A DNA stretch of 64,000 nucleotides from Ruegeria sp. ANG-R (GCF_000813985.1 NZ_JWLJ01000008.1:1-64000), one strand, 5' to 3'. Positions 35,408-44,777 are shown, counted from the stretch's first letter. Program-made: numbers and translations. Notes: generated by a model not told the origin, from the sequence alone.

Positions 35408-36592
35408 ATGATTCCCGTGACACCACTTACGGCAGATCGACCATCGGCACTCGCCACGGAAATTTCCGAGAGATTGAACTCGGCTATCCGAGAGCATCTT
35501 CTTGCTGCCTTTGCACCTGACAACACCAAATCGTTACGCACATTCGCAGCACCAGAAGCGGCCGAACTTTTGGGCGTCTCAGGTCAATTCATGCGCAAGG
35601 TCCACTCAGAAGGTACAATTCCTGAACCAAAAGACGTGCGCAGCGGTCGACGTTACTATACCGCCCAAGAGCTTTGGGAGGCACGCGAAACGCTCGAGAA
35701 GACGTCGCGCAAACAAGGACGCTACATCCCTCGTCGGACGGAAGGAGAAAAACTTCAAGTCTGGCAATTGATGAACTTCAAAGGTGGCAGCAGCAAAAGC
35801 ACTACAACGATTCATCTGGCTCATTTTTTCGCGCTTCGCGGGTACCGTGTGCTGGCCGTTGACCTAGACCCCCAAGGCTCGCTTACATCCATGTGCGGCA
35901 TTAGCCCCGAAATCGAGTTCGATGGGCTAACGATATACGATGCCATTCGCTATGAAGACCCAGTTAATTTGGCAGATGTCGTTCTTCCGACATACTTTCC
36001 CGGATTGTCTGTGGCACCGTCACGGCTTGTTCTTTCTGAATTTGAGACGGAATCCGCCGTCCACTCAAACCCCGACCATCCGTTTTTTACTAGAATACGG
36101 AATGCCTTGGCCCAAGTGGAAGACGATTTTGATCTTGTACTGATTGATAGCCCACCTCAACTCGGATTCCTGACCATCGCGGGAATGGCTGCCGCCAGTT
36201 CGTTGCTCGTGCCACTAACACCTTCGATGTTGGACGTGTCTTCGACAGCTCAATTTCTCGAACTTGCTGGTGCTTATATGGCTGTCATTGAAGACGCCGG
36301 TGCCACTCTCGAATACGACAGCTTCAAGTTCCTGATAACACGTGACGAACCTACGGACGTTCCGTCACAACAGCTTGCCTCGTTTATGCGAGCGCTATTC
36401 CAGGACCGCGTTATGTCAGCAACAGCTCTGAAGAGCACTGCAATTAGTGACGCCACAATGCTCAAGCAATCGATCTACGAGGTTGTACGTTCGGAAATGA
36501 CACGCGCTACCTATGACCGGGCAAAGAACTCAATGGATGCGATCGGCTCTGAGGTAGAGCAAATGATCCACCAAGCATGGGGACGTAGCTAA
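35408..36592 (+). CDS. repA: Plasmid partition ATPase RepA (ParA family)
   Basis: 394 residues. An N-terminal helix-turn-helix region (ELLGVSGQFMRKVHSEG, about residues 53-70) precedes the deviant Walker A KGGSSKSTTT at 125-134. Switch motifs VDLDPQGSLT and LIDSPPQLG follow. RepA segregates the replicon together with RepB and the parS sites and usually represses the repABC promoter. The stop overlaps the repB start by one base. Gene order repA-repB-repC and the full lengths show a complete module. Confidence 0.93.
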   Translation: MIPVTPLTADRPSALATEISERLNSAIREHLLAAFAPDNTKSLRTFAAPEAAELLGVSGQFMRKVHSEGTIPEPKDVRSGRRYYTAQELWEARETLEKTSRKQGRYIPRRTEGEKLQVWQLMNFKGGSSKSTTTIHLAHFFALRGYRVLAVDLDPQGSLTSMCGISPEIEFDGLTIYDAIRYEDPVNLADVVLPTYFPGLSVAPSRLVLSEFETESAVHSNPDHPFFTRIRNALAQVEDDFDLVLIDSPPQLGFLTIAGMAAASSLLVPLTPSMLDVSSTAQFLELAGAYMAVIEDAGATLEYDSFKFLITRDEPTDVPSQQLASFMRALFQDRVMSATALKSTAISDATMLKQSIYEVVRSEMTRATYDRAKNSMDAIGSEVEQMIHQAWGRS

Positions 36593-37560
36593 TGGCTAGA
36601 AAATCGCTTCAAGAGATGTCTGGTATTGCGAACACGATTGCGCGTTCTGGAGTTAAGACTGTAGACAAGCCGGTAAAGGCAAACGCCCCTGCCCTCGGCG
36701 CGCTTCAAGGATCCCTTGCCGCAATTAGAGAAATTGATCCGGCTCTTATAGACGATTGGGGGCCGATTGATCGGCTTAGTGAGTTTACAGCTGTAAACCC
36801 TGATGAAGATGACGATAGTTTTGAAAGCTTGATGTCGAGCATACAAGACGGTGGCCAACAAGTTCCCATTCTTGTCAGAAAATCGAAATCCGACGGTCGA
36901 TACGAGGCAATTTATGGGAGGAGAAGACTCAAAGCCTGTCGTGAACTCGGTATTAAAGTCCGCGCTAACGTTCAGGATATCGACGATGCTTCAGCGCTTC
37001 TCGCCAAGGGGCTGGAGAATGCTGCGAGACGCAATCTTTCCTTCTACGAGAAAGCACGTTTCGCCGAGGCGATCCTGACTTCAGGGCATGACACTGCAAA
37101 GGTACGGCAAGTATTGAACCTTTCGAAATCAGGGCTGTCCCACCTGACAAAAGTTACGCAACATGTTCCTGCAACGATTGGTGACATGATAGGCGCGGCC
37201 CCAAAATCTGGCCGCCCAAAATGGACCGTGCTTGCAGAACACTTCATTGCAGGCAAGCTGGCGGAAGATGAAGCGGCAAACCTGCTTGAAACCATTGAGC
37301 CATCGATGTCGTCAGATGATCGGCTGGAAATGCTCCTTAAAGCAGCTGCCAAACGTGGTGCACGACAAAGAGAAGGTGCAGCCGAAATCAGCCCAATCGA
37401 AGGCGTTACAATCAAATCCTCCAACGGATCACTAACTGTTTCGGTCAAAAGGACCGGAGCTAACGCTGGCTTCGCTAGCTGGTTGGACAAAAACATGGCT
37501 AAAATCATCAAGCGCTCACACGCTGAGTTTACAGCTGTAAACGCCAAGAAAAAGAACTGA
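36592..37560 (+). CDS. repB: Partition protein RepB (ParB family)
   Basis: 322 residues. The ParB N-terminal domain is visible as SIQDGGQQVPILVRKSKSDG and YEAIYGRRRLKACRELG (box II-like), followed by a helix-turn-helix around VRQVLNLSKSGLSHLTKV. It should bind parS. Two perfect 16-bp palindromes lie inside its own coding sequence (36783-36798 and 37527-37542), both encoding FTAVN, so the centromere sequences are built into the protein-coding region. Confidence 0.93.
   Translation: MARKSLQEMSGIANTIARSGVKTVDKPVKANAPALGALQGSLAAIREIDPALIDDWGPIDRLSEFTAVNPDEDDDSFESLMSSIQDGGQQVPILVRKSKSDGRYEAIYGRRRLKACRELGIKVRANVQDIDDASALLAKGLENAARRNLSFYEKARFAEAILTSGHDTAKVRQVLNLSKSGLSHLTKVTQHVPATIGDMIGAAPKSGRPKWTVLAEHFIAGKLAEDEAANLLETIEPSMSSDDRLEMLLKAAAKRGARQREGAAEISPIEGVTIKSSNGSLTVSVKRTGANAGFASWLDKNMAKIIKRSHAEFTAVNAKKKN
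36783..36798. promoter_or_regulatory. parS-like site 2 inside repB
   Basis: GTTTACAGCTGTAAAC, a perfect 16-bp palindrome, within codons for Glu-Phe-Thr-Ala-Val-Asn near residue 65 of RepB. Confidence 0.8.
37527..37542. promoter_or_regulatory. parS-like site 3 at the end of repB
   Basis: Identical to site 2 (GTTTACAGCTGTAAAC) and in the same reading frame, six codons before the RepB stop. Confidence 0.8.
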
Positions 37561-37583
37561 GGACGAGCAGAAAGGAGGAAGGC

Positions 37584-37651
37584 AAACAAACAAAACCCCC
37601 GAAACCGGAGCTTCGAGGGCTGCTGCGCAAAGCGCAATTCTTAGATTAGAC
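37584..37651 (-). ncRNA. Counter-transcribed RNA of the repABC module
   Basis: In the repB-repC gap the minus strand shows a plausible promoter (TTGTGT at 37681-37686 and TAGATT at 37658-37663, 17-base spacer) followed about 30-50 bases later by a hairpin (CCCTCGAAGCTCCGGTTTCG then GGGGG) and a T-rich tract. This is the position and shape of the small antisense RNA that represses repC translation in repABC plasmids and sets incompatibility. Ends are estimated. Confidence 0.65.
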
Positions 37652-37737
37652 ACCTAGAATCTAGCAGCACCCGAATCGCCACACAAGAAAAAACGCTCTT
37701 GAGCGAACGGGTAATTTTTGTCTGCCGATAGATAATC

Positions 37738-38787
37738 ATGAAAACAGTAACAGCATTAGCTCCAATTGGAGCGACCTTGTCGGCAACAGCAGGGCAGGGG
37801 AGTAGTACGCCCCAAAAATGGAACCTTCTTCGCGCCGTTGAAGAGGCCAGAGAACCTCTTGGGTTAAAATCCACTACTCTCAATGTCCTGAGAGCGATGA
37901 TTTCCTTTGTGGGCAGTGATCAGATTGCTGCGGACCAAGATGATCATCACATCTGCTTCGCTTCCAACGCGGCGATCGCCAAACGAACGCATGTCAGCGT
38001 GCAGACAGTTGAGCGTCATATCTCGACGCTGGTTGAGCTTGGACTTATCCGCCGCGTAATGAGCGCAAACGGCAAACGATGGGCGCGTCGGGATCGACAG
38101 GGCAGGGTGGTCGCCGCAACTGGGCTCTCCTTGATGCCATTGTCTGAACGGCACGCTTTGTTCATTCAGGAAGCCCAGAAGCATGCTGATCGAGTTCTGG
38201 AGTTCACAGTACTCCGCGACAAGGTTTCCGCCGCTCTGGCGCGCCTTAGGGACCTGGTGGCAGACGACACCACAATCTCTGATTTGATGGTCACCGTACG
38301 CAATGCTCTGCGTCGCAAACCAGATGCAATTGTATTAGGTGAACTCCTGGCAGAAATCTCTGTGGAAATTTCCCAGATAACACAGGCAGATACAGAAGAT
38401 TTGAGGGCCAATGACCATGAAAATGAGGGGCACAAAGAGGACTCTTTGAATCCGATAGTTAAGAAAGAAAAACACTCTCAGGTTCAAGTTTCTCCAGATC
38501 AAATGGAGCGCAGCTTTCCACGTTTGTGCTCTGAACTTCGCTTTGCCCGGGACCAGGCACATTGTGACCGTCTTATGGACGATATCGCCGAATACCTACG
38601 ACTTGGTCAGACTTGGTATGCTATGAAATCGACACATGGCCCAGCTCTCCGTTTCATGGTTTTGGGATATATTTTCCAACGAGCGGAGAACATAAAATCT
38701 CACCAGGCCTATTTGATTTCTCTGACGTCAAAGATCGATCGGGGAGACATGCAGCCAACCGCATTGTTGACGCAAAATTCAAAATAA
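37738..38787 (+). CDS. repC: Replication initiator RepC
   Basis: 349 residues, shorter than many RepC proteins (about 400) but with the conserved start (WNLLRAVEEAREPLGLK), the winged-helix part (ASNAAIAKRTHVSVQTVERHISTL, about 75-100) and the C-terminal domain (SFPRLCSELRFARDQ). RepC initiates replication, and in this family the origin lies inside repC; an AT-rich segment at about 38340-38480 is the likely place. The 177-base gap after repB holds the antisense RNA that controls it. Confidence 0.9.
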   Translation: MKTVTALAPIGATLSATAGQGSSTPQKWNLLRAVEEAREPLGLKSTTLNVLRAMISFVGSDQIAADQDDHHICFASNAAIAKRTHVSVQTVERHISTLVELGLIRRVMSANGKRWARRDRQGRVVAATGLSLMPLSERHALFIQEAQKHADRVLEFTVLRDKVSAALARLRDLVADDTTISDLMVTVRNALRRKPDAIVLGELLAEISVEISQITQADTEDLRANDHENEGHKEDSLNPIVKKEKHSQVQVSPDQMERSFPRLCSELRFARDQAHCDRLMDDIAEYLRLGQTWYAMKSTHGPALRFMVLGYIFQRAENIKSHQAYLISLTSKIDRGDMQPTALLTQNSK

Positions 38788-38928
38788 CCGCGGACGAGCA
38801 GGCCGTACTTATGAATTCACATCTCGCTTATGAGTTCAGAGCAACAGATGTAGTTCATGCCATCGCTCTATTGTGATTAGAATGCCAATGTATTACATTG
38901 TACTACAAAGCGGATACAGGTGATTGCA

Positions 38929-39213
38929 ATGAGTACCAGCCCATATTCTATTCGTCTCGATGAAGACTTGAGAAAGTCCCTCGAACGAGAAGCTGCGTTA
39001 GAAGATCGGCCGCCTGCACAACTCGCCGTGCGGGCAATTAGAATGATGTTGGAATCCAAGGCCGCAAAACGTGCAGCCATTGATGCAGCTGTTGAAAAAG
39101 CAGATCTAGGTAAGTTCATCACGGCAGACGAAATGAATGCCTGGATAGACAGCTGGGATACCGAGAATGAGCTCTCGGCTCCGGTCGCAAGCGGGCAATC
39201 CAATAGCCAATGA
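38929..39213 (+). CDS. Ribbon-helix-helix antitoxin (ParD/CopG-like)
   Basis: 94 residues from the ATG at 38929. The N-terminal YSIRLDEDLRKSLEREA is a ribbon-helix-helix DNA-binding arm, and the C-terminal part would bind the toxin. The stop overlaps the toxin start (ATGA). Upstream, TGTATTACATTGTACTACA at about 38890-38908 contains TGTA/TACA repeats that may form the operator for autorepression. Directly behind repC it probably stabilises the replicon. Confidence 0.85.
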   Translation: MSTSPYSIRLDEDLRKSLEREAALEDRPPAQLAVRAIRMMLESKAAKRAAIDAAVEKADLGKFITADEMNAWIDSWDTENELSAPVASGQSNSQ

Positions 39214-39491
39214 AAATCGTATTTCTCGAAGATGCAACGCGGGACATTCAATGGTTCCGTTACTACTACACGTCAGTTTTTCCTGAAGGCAGCGAAAGGG
39301 CACGAGCTCAGCTCAAAGCCATTCAGCTTACTCTCGCAGCGAACCCGTATGCTGGTCACCCAAGTGACACACGCCAAGACGTACGGGAGATTTCAGTACC
39401 GCGAACCCCATTCACGCTAATCTATCGTGTAATGCCCACTCAGATAGAAATTCTGCGTCTCTGGGATACCCGGCAGGGCGCAGACTATTAA
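39210..39491 (+). CDS. ParE/RelE-family toxin
   Basis: 93 residues of the RelE/ParE fold: MKIVFLEDATRDIQWFRYYY, a helical middle, and a C-terminal TPFTLIYRVMPTQIEILRLW with the usual Arg. It would act on gyrase (ParE type) or on mRNA at the ribosome (RelE type); the sequence does not decide. Coupled to the upstream antitoxin by a four-base overlap. Confidence 0.87.
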   Translation: MKIVFLEDATRDIQWFRYYYTSVFPEGSERARAQLKAIQLTLAANPYAGHPSDTRQDVREISVPRTPFTLIYRVMPTQIEILRLWDTRQGADY

Positions 39492-39863
39492 AACCCGGAG
39501 TCTAAACTGGCGGCATCAGGAGGGCAGGGTAGGGGGTAAGAAATCGAACTTATTCTGCTATTCGACCTCTAGCTTCTGCACAGATCGGGCGGAGAGCCGA
39601 CATTCGCCGCAAGCATGAAATAGCATTCTCTTAAGCTCACAAGCGGACATTGGATCAAGGGTATTTTTGTCCGCGGTTCTCAAATGCAGGTTTTGTTCCC
39701 TCAAGAACATTGACGACCGTTTCGTTTATGATCTTAATTTCAAAGGTACCAGGTTGGTACGCGGCGTTGTGCTGCCCAAGTAGCTTAACAGGTCATACTC
39801 ACGCTCTACGGGTCAGGTTTATCGGACGAGCACAGAAGAACGGTTCTGTCGCAAATTTCGTCC
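39492..39863. other. Left flank of the transposon, no intact gene
   Basis: On the minus strand a 45-codon open stretch (PVKLLGQHNAAYQPGTFEIK.. to a stop at 39653) looks protein-like but has no start. It is not the missing part of the AbiEi-like gene cut at the right end of the transposon, so DNA has been rearranged. Confidence 0.35.
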
Positions 39864-40013
39864 CTACCTGTAGCGGATTGAGATTATCCGCGCTTGGAAT
39901 TGATATCATCGGCGATTTAGGATCAGATTAATTGAGACTGTAGCGCGCTTCGAGATCACAATACCTGAGACTGAAATCGGATTACTTGCGACGGGATCGC
40001 ACTGCTGAGATTG
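39864..40013. repeat. Left terminal inverted repeat with multiple motif copies
   Basis: Highly similar to the reverse complement of 44778-44926, with shared blocks such as GTAGCGGATTGAGAT, GAGACTGTAGC, GAGATCACAATA and ATCGGATTACTTGCGACGGG. A core GAGA(T/C)T or GAGATC recurs about every 20 bases, as expected for an array of transposase-binding sites. Confidence 0.85.
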
Positions 40014-40086
40014 AAGCCAGTGAGATGCGAATGGCGGGATCGAGACTACCTTGCCCAATTCTTTGATGCTTACGAAAAACTGTGCA

Positions 40087-40809
40087 TCATTGCTTCATCA
40101 TCTCGCTATACGGGCAGACATCATCTTCGAATGGCACGTGGCGGCGGCGGAACTGCGTCTCTTCCATGGCTTCAGGAGCGCTAATCCGGTCCATTCTGAA
40201 ATGGCGAAAACCTTCTCGCATCGGGTCCCACCCTACAAGATACCACAAGGGAGGGAGGATCAGCATGGCTTGGGGTTCGACTTCGCGTTGCGACAACTGA
40301 CCTTTTGCGTCACGGTATTTGAAACGAATGAGTTGGCGCTTAAGGAATGTAGTTTCGAAAGCCTGGAGCAACGTTGGTTCCATTTTTCTCATGTCTGACA
40401 GATCCTGCAATGGTGACAGTTGGCCAATATGCAAACAGTCAAGAAACGCGCGCAGGTCTTTGACTTTGTCAGCCGGGAGAGCCTTTTCGATCTTGGCGAG
40501 GCCTGAGTCTGCGAGCTCGGAGAAGGGCAAGTTCCCCGCTGCGCGCATGGCAGCGACGCTGATCAGCAATGCGAACACCTCTGATACCGCCAACTTCGCC
40601 GTCGTCTGCATCGACCGTGGATCGAGTTGCAAGCCGCCGCCTCGACCAACATCTGAATAAATCACATAGCCCTCATCGCGCAGCGCAGAGATGTCCCGCA
40701 GTATGGTTCGGCGCGAGGCCCCGACCTCTTCGGCAAGGGCATCAACGGTAGACGTGCCGTTCCGGCGGAGGGTCCGAACGATGGCGTCCTGTCTGAGACG
40801 AATATTCAT
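40087..40809 (-). CDS. YafY-type HTH/WYL-domain transcriptional regulator
   Basis: 240 residues. An N-terminal HTH_11 domain (VDALAEEVGASRRTILRDI) is followed by a WYL domain with RFKYRDAKGQ, LPPLWYLVGWDPMREGFRHF and RMDRI. WYL domains bind ligands, often nucleotides or metabolites. The gene points away from RidA across an 88-base gap and probably controls it. Both lie inside the transposon as passengers. Confidence 0.88.
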   Translation of the reverse strand: MNIRLRQDAIVRTLRRNGTSTVDALAEEVGASRRTILRDISALRDEGYVIYSDVGRGGGLQLDPRSMQTTAKLAVSEVFALLISVAAMRAAGNLPFSELADSGLAKIEKALPADKVKDLRAFLDCLHIGQLSPLQDLSDMRKMEPTLLQAFETTFLKRQLIRFKYRDAKGQLSQREVEPQAMLILPPLWYLVGWDPMREGFRHFRMDRISAPEAMEETQFRRRHVPFEDDVCPYSEMMKQ

Positions 40810-40897
40810 ACGAGCACTCTATCATTAATGATGTCAGTTTTTGGCACTGTTTTATTCTACGCCGTTTCCATCAACAAAAAACCACGGAGATAGCGAT

Positions 40898-41293
40898 ATG
40901 GAACGTACAGCAGTGAACCCTTGGGATTGGTCGATTAAGCTTGGCTACAATCAGGCCGAAACCATCGGCGGGACTACACGCCAGGTGGTTTGCGCGGGGC
41001 AAACGGCGATGGACGAAGAAGGCAATCCACAGCACCCCGGCGATATGCGAGCACAGATCAGCTTGGCGCTCGACAATCTGGAAGCGGTTCTCAAAGCGGC
41101 GGAGATGGACCTAAGCAATGTTATCAAGCTCGGAGTCTATGCAACTGACGTAGACGAGGCGCTCAAGAATTTCGACCTGATGGGGATGCGGTTTGGACAG
41201 CATCAGGTTGCACCGCCTATGACTCTTTTAGGCGTGACACGTCTCGCAATCCCTGGGCTGCTCTTCGAGATTGAGGCTACGGCAGCGGCCTGA
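40898..41293 (+). CDS. RidA/YjgF-family protein
   Basis: 131 residues from the ATG at 40898, preceded by GGAGA. Contains VVCAGQTAMDEEGNPQHPG and the family's VYATDVDEALKNFD, with TLLGVTRLAIPGLLFEIEATA at the end. RidA proteins hydrolyse reactive enamine/imine intermediates; some relatives act on other substrates or have lost activity. The conserved Arg normally in the C-terminal block may be that of GVTRLA. Divergent from the WYL regulator. Confidence 0.88.
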   Translation: MERTAVNPWDWSIKLGYNQAETIGGTTRQVVCAGQTAMDEEGNPQHPGDMRAQISLALDNLEAVLKAAEMDLSNVIKLGVYATDVDEALKNFDLMGMRFGQHQVAPPMTLLGVTRLAIPGLLFEIEATAAA

Positions 41294-41502
41294 TTGAACT
41301 CAATGCGGCCATCTGGGGTACACTCTCAGGTGGTCGAAACATCCCGCATTTTTGTAGGTCGTGTCACCCGGAAAACGAGCGTTTTCCGGGTGGGGGCGAC
41401 GTTAGCGATGTCCCCATCAATTATCCACCAGAAAAACCGTTGCGGAAAACTTCATTAGCTTGCAGGGTGTGGCTTATCTAATCTGGTGGAGCTAACGTAC
41501 AA
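41294..41502. promoter_or_regulatory. Candidate resolution (res) site upstream of the resolvase
   Basis: 209 bases with inverted and repeated short elements, for example GCGACGTTAGCGATG (about 41397) and GAGCTAACGTAC (41489-41500), and TTGCGGAAAACTTCAT (41433-41448), the last also found at 51466-51481. Resolvase genes usually lie next to their recombination site. Confidence 0.4.
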
Positions 41503-42123
41503 ATGCTCATTGGCTATGCAAGGGTGTCGAAAGCGGATGGGAGCCAGCTTCTCGATTTGCAGCGCGATGCTCTGGTTGATGCTGGTGTCGCTGCGGATCG
41601 CATCTATGAAGACAAGGCGTCCGGACGAAAGGATCACAGGCCTGGACTTGATGCTTGTCTCAAAGCGCTTCAGCCGGGGAATACGTTTGTAGTCTGGAAA
41701 CTCGACCGGTTGGGTCGCGATCTCAAGCACCTGGTCGCAACGGTCGATGAATTGCGCGACCGGGGTGTCGGCCTCCGCGTGCTGGCCGGGGCCGGTGCTG
41801 AGATTGATACGACGACGGCCAACGGGCGGCTGGTCTTTGGCATCTTTGCCAGTTTGGCTGAGTTTGAACGTGAGTTGATCGCCGAGCGCACCCGAGCCGG
41901 TCTTGCTGCCGCGCGTGCCAGAGGCCGCAAAGGTGGGCGGCCGCGCAAGATGGATGTCACCATGTTGCGCATGGCGATGACGGCGATGGCTGACCGGGAA
42001 ACCCACGCGTCCGACTTGGCCAAACGGCTCGGAATTACAACAACCACGCTTTACGAGTACGTCAATGGCGATGGAAGCGTGAAAGCGCCAGGTCAGAAAT
42101 TGTTGGATGCGGACGCCTCATGA
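41503..42123 (+). CDS. Serine resolvase
   Basis: 206 residues. The catalytic Ser9 is in MLIGYARVSKADGSQLLDLQ, and KLDRLGRDLKHLV with the ARTRAGLAAARARGRKGGRP block is typical of Tn3/Tn552-type resolvases. The C-terminal helix-turn-helix is ASDLAKRLGITTTTLYEYV. It would resolve cointegrates produced by replicative transposition. Complete, and overlapping the transposase start by four bases (ATGA). Confidence 0.92.
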   Translation: MLIGYARVSKADGSQLLDLQRDALVDAGVAADRIYEDKASGRKDHRPGLDACLKALQPGNTFVVWKLDRLGRDLKHLVATVDELRDRGVGLRVLAGAGAEIDTTTANGRLVFGIFASLAEFERELIAERTRAGLAAARARGRKGGRPRKMDVTMLRMAMTAMADRETHASDLAKRLGITTTTLYEYVNGDGSVKAPGQKLLDADAS

Positions 42124-43783
42124 GCAAAGGCGGCGTCATACCGGCAGAGGCTTTGCTCGACTTGCGCCGAAGACTGGACGATCTTGCACCGCGCGATCCG
42201 GGGAGGCGGATTATCATTGAAGGTGCCGCCAATATGTACGGCGTATCACGCGCAACTGTTTACCGGGCTTTGGCCGGTCAATTACGCCCCAAAGGGTTGC
42301 GCAGGGTTGATCGGGGCGAACCTCGCAAAACCCCGCGTGCAGACATGGAGCGGTATTGTGAAATCATCGCGGCCCTGAAGATCCGCACTTCCAACAAGAA
42401 GGGGCGCAAGCTATCGACCGCTCGGGCGATTGAGTTGCTGGAAAGCTTCGGTGTCGAGACACCGGAAGGTTTGGTCAAAGCACCGGAGGGGACGCTGCAT
42501 CCGGTAACAGTCAATCGCTATCTTCGCCTTTGGGGGTATGATCATGCCCGCATGACGCGGGCCCCGGCGGCAGTGCGGTTTGAAGCGCGGACATCGAACG
42601 CGCTTTGGCAATTCGATATCAGCCCATCTGATCTCAAGGGAATCGAGCAGCCGTCCTGGATCGACCCAAACCGTAAGGGGCTGCCAGTACCGATGCTGTT
42701 CAGCGTGGTCAATGATCGATCAGGCACGTCCATCAGGAATATCGCTGTGTCTATGGTGAGGATGTCGAAAGTGGGCTGAGGTTCCTCTTCAATGCCATGG
42801 CTCCGAAGGACGGAGGCGGACCCGCCCTGCAGGGCATCCCCGAAGCCATTTATCTGGACAACGGGCCTATTGCCAAAAGCGGCGTGTTCCACACGGTTAT
42901 GGAACGACTGGGAGTACGCGTCATGACCCATGACCCTGCCGGTTCCGATGGCCGTCGTCCCACGGCGCGCTCAAAGGGCAAGGTCGAGCGTCCGTTCCGA
43001 ACAATCAAGGAAGCCCACGAGACGCTATACCACTTCCATAAACCGGAGACTGAAACTGAAGCAAACGCCTGGCTCTGACGGTTCATTGAGCAATACAATG
43101 CCAAACCTCATCGGCGAGAACCACACAGCCGGATTGAGGATTGGGTCCGCAACCTGCCTGCAACCGGCATCCGTCAGATGTGTTCCTGGGACCGGTTTTG
43201 TGCCTTCGCGCGGGAACCGGAAACCCGCAAAGTCGCCGGCGATGCTCGTATCCGAATTGATGGCACATTCTACGAGGTCGACCCCGATCTTGCTGGTGAA
43301 AGCGTCACTCTCTGGTGGGGCCTGTTTGATCATGAGCTGTTCGTTGAATGGAATGATAAGCGGTTCGGCCCCTATCTTCCGTCAGGTGGGCCAATTCCGC
43401 TGCATCGCTATCGCAAGCCCCGGAAAACGCAGACACAGGCACGCGCTGATCGGATAGGTGATCTGGCGCAGAAAATCTCTGTCCCAAGGGCGGCGCTCAG
43501 CGGTGCTGAAAGCGGCTTGGCACGTTCCGCCGAAGTTCTGTCTTTTGATAGCCAGCCTTTTGTTGATCCCGACCCTTATGGTCAGTTCACCTTTCAAAGC
43601 CGTCTGGATGCGCTACGCGGTATAGCTGATTTGCTGTGTAAACCGCTTGCGCGATTGGCCGAAGACGATCTGGCGTTCGTCAATGCGCTCGTTGACCGAA
43701 CACTCGACAAAGCAATCATCAAACAAGAAGTGACTGCCCGGCTCTCAGGCAAAAGACCGGCCACCAAAGAGGAGAGCAATTGA
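42120..43783 (+). pseudogene. Mu/Tn552-like DDE transposase, broken by a deletion and a stop
   Basis: A helix-turn-helix (YGVSRATVYRAL) and the catalytic Asp in LWQFDISPSDLKG are in the first frame, which ends at 42777-42779. A one-base deletion near 42730 explains the shift: in the next frame EDVESGLRFLFNAM and YLDNGPIAKSG (second Asp) and GKVERPFRTIKEA (Glu) continue. An in-frame TGA at 43076-43078 then interrupts WL*RFIEQYNAKP, after which the C-terminal beta-barrel part runs to 43783. All DDE residues survive, but the protein is split in three. Confidence 0.85.
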
Positions 43784-43784
43784 C

Positions 43785-44759
43785 ATGCTGAACGCCGAGA
43801 TTATGGCCCGATACGGGCTCGCCAAGGATTGGCGTACTGTCGGATTCTTTGAAACCGAAAACCATCGGCGTATTACGCATGCTGTCCGCTCGGGTCTTGG
43901 TTCGGGCCGACTGGTTGCCATTACCGGCCCCGTTGGTATTGGCAAGACCGTGTTCCTGCATCGTCTGCAGGACGAGATTGCCCGCGAAAAGAAAGTGACT
44001 GTGGCTGAAAGCCTGTCCGTGGACAAAACCCGCACAACGGTTCCAACACTGATCGCAGCCTTGTTCTATGATCTGTCGCGGGAGAAGGAGCCTAAAATCC
44101 CCACGCAAGGCGAGAAGCGGGAGCGCGAGTTGCAAAAACTCGTTGCCCGTTCCGGCAAACCCGTCGCTCTCTTCGTGGACGAAGCTCATGACCTCCATAG
44201 CAAAACCCTTGTTGGCCTGAAGCGGTTGATGGAAGTGATTGCGCGCGGCGGCGGCAATCTATCTGTCATCCTGGTCGGCCACCCGAAGTTACGTAATGAC
44301 CTGCGCCGCCCCACCATGGAAGAAATCGGCCATCGCACAGACATCCTGCCCTTCGAAGGCTTGGGTGAAGATGTGCGCAAATATCTCGACTGGCTGCTGG
44401 AGGAGTGCTCTGAGGATGGCGCAGACGTGAGCGACGCCATCGAACCCGCAGCGCTTGATCTCATGGCAGAGCGATTGACTACGCCCCTGCAGTTCGCAGA
44501 GTATTTGAACCACGCTTTCGAGGCCGGGTTCCAGATCGGTCAGAAACCCGTCACTTCGGACATCGTGTCAGCATCCCTGGCTCCTGACTTTGACGACCTC
44601 GAACCACGCCTCACGCGTCAAGGCTATTCGGTGAAGGTATTGGCAGATCAGTTCCAGGCCAAACCAACAGAAATCCGGCGCTTCCTGAGTGGCCAGCTCG
44701 ATACCTCGCGTACCCGAGAACTGGCCGATCAAATGCGCATGGCAGGGTTGTCGATATGA
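43785..44759 (+). CDS. AAA ATPase of the transposon (TniB/ExeA-like)
   Basis: 324 residues. Walker A is GPVGIGKTVFLHRL (about residues 46-60), Walker B is VALFVDEAHDL, and sensor-type VILVGHPKLRNDL follows. The C-terminal region (KVLADQFQAKPTEIRRFLSG) looks like a DNA-binding helix-turn-helix. Such ATPases select targets and activate the DDE transposase in Tn7, Mu and Tn5053 relatives. It starts two bases after the transposase stop and ends right at the inner edge of the right terminal repeat. Complete. Confidence 0.9.
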   Translation: MLNAEIMARYGLAKDWRTVGFFETENHRRITHAVRSGLGSGRLVAITGPVGIGKTVFLHRLQDEIAREKKVTVAESLSVDKTRTTVPTLIAALFYDLSREKEPKIPTQGEKRERELQKLVARSGKPVALFVDEAHDLHSKTLVGLKRLMEVIARGGGNLSVILVGHPKLRNDLRRPTMEEIGHRTDILPFEGLGEDVRKYLDWLLEECSEDGADVSDAIEPAALDLMAERLTTPLQFAEYLNHAFEAGFQIGQKPVTSDIVSASLAPDFDDLEPRLTRQGYSVKVLADQFQAKPTEIRRFLSGQLDTSRTRELADQMRMAGLSI

Positions 44760-44777
44760 TCTCGTGTCTGCGATCCC

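Noticed and set aside
38613..38876. 87-codon frame over the repC end
   Set aside because: Overlaps the conserved C-terminus of RepC in another frame.
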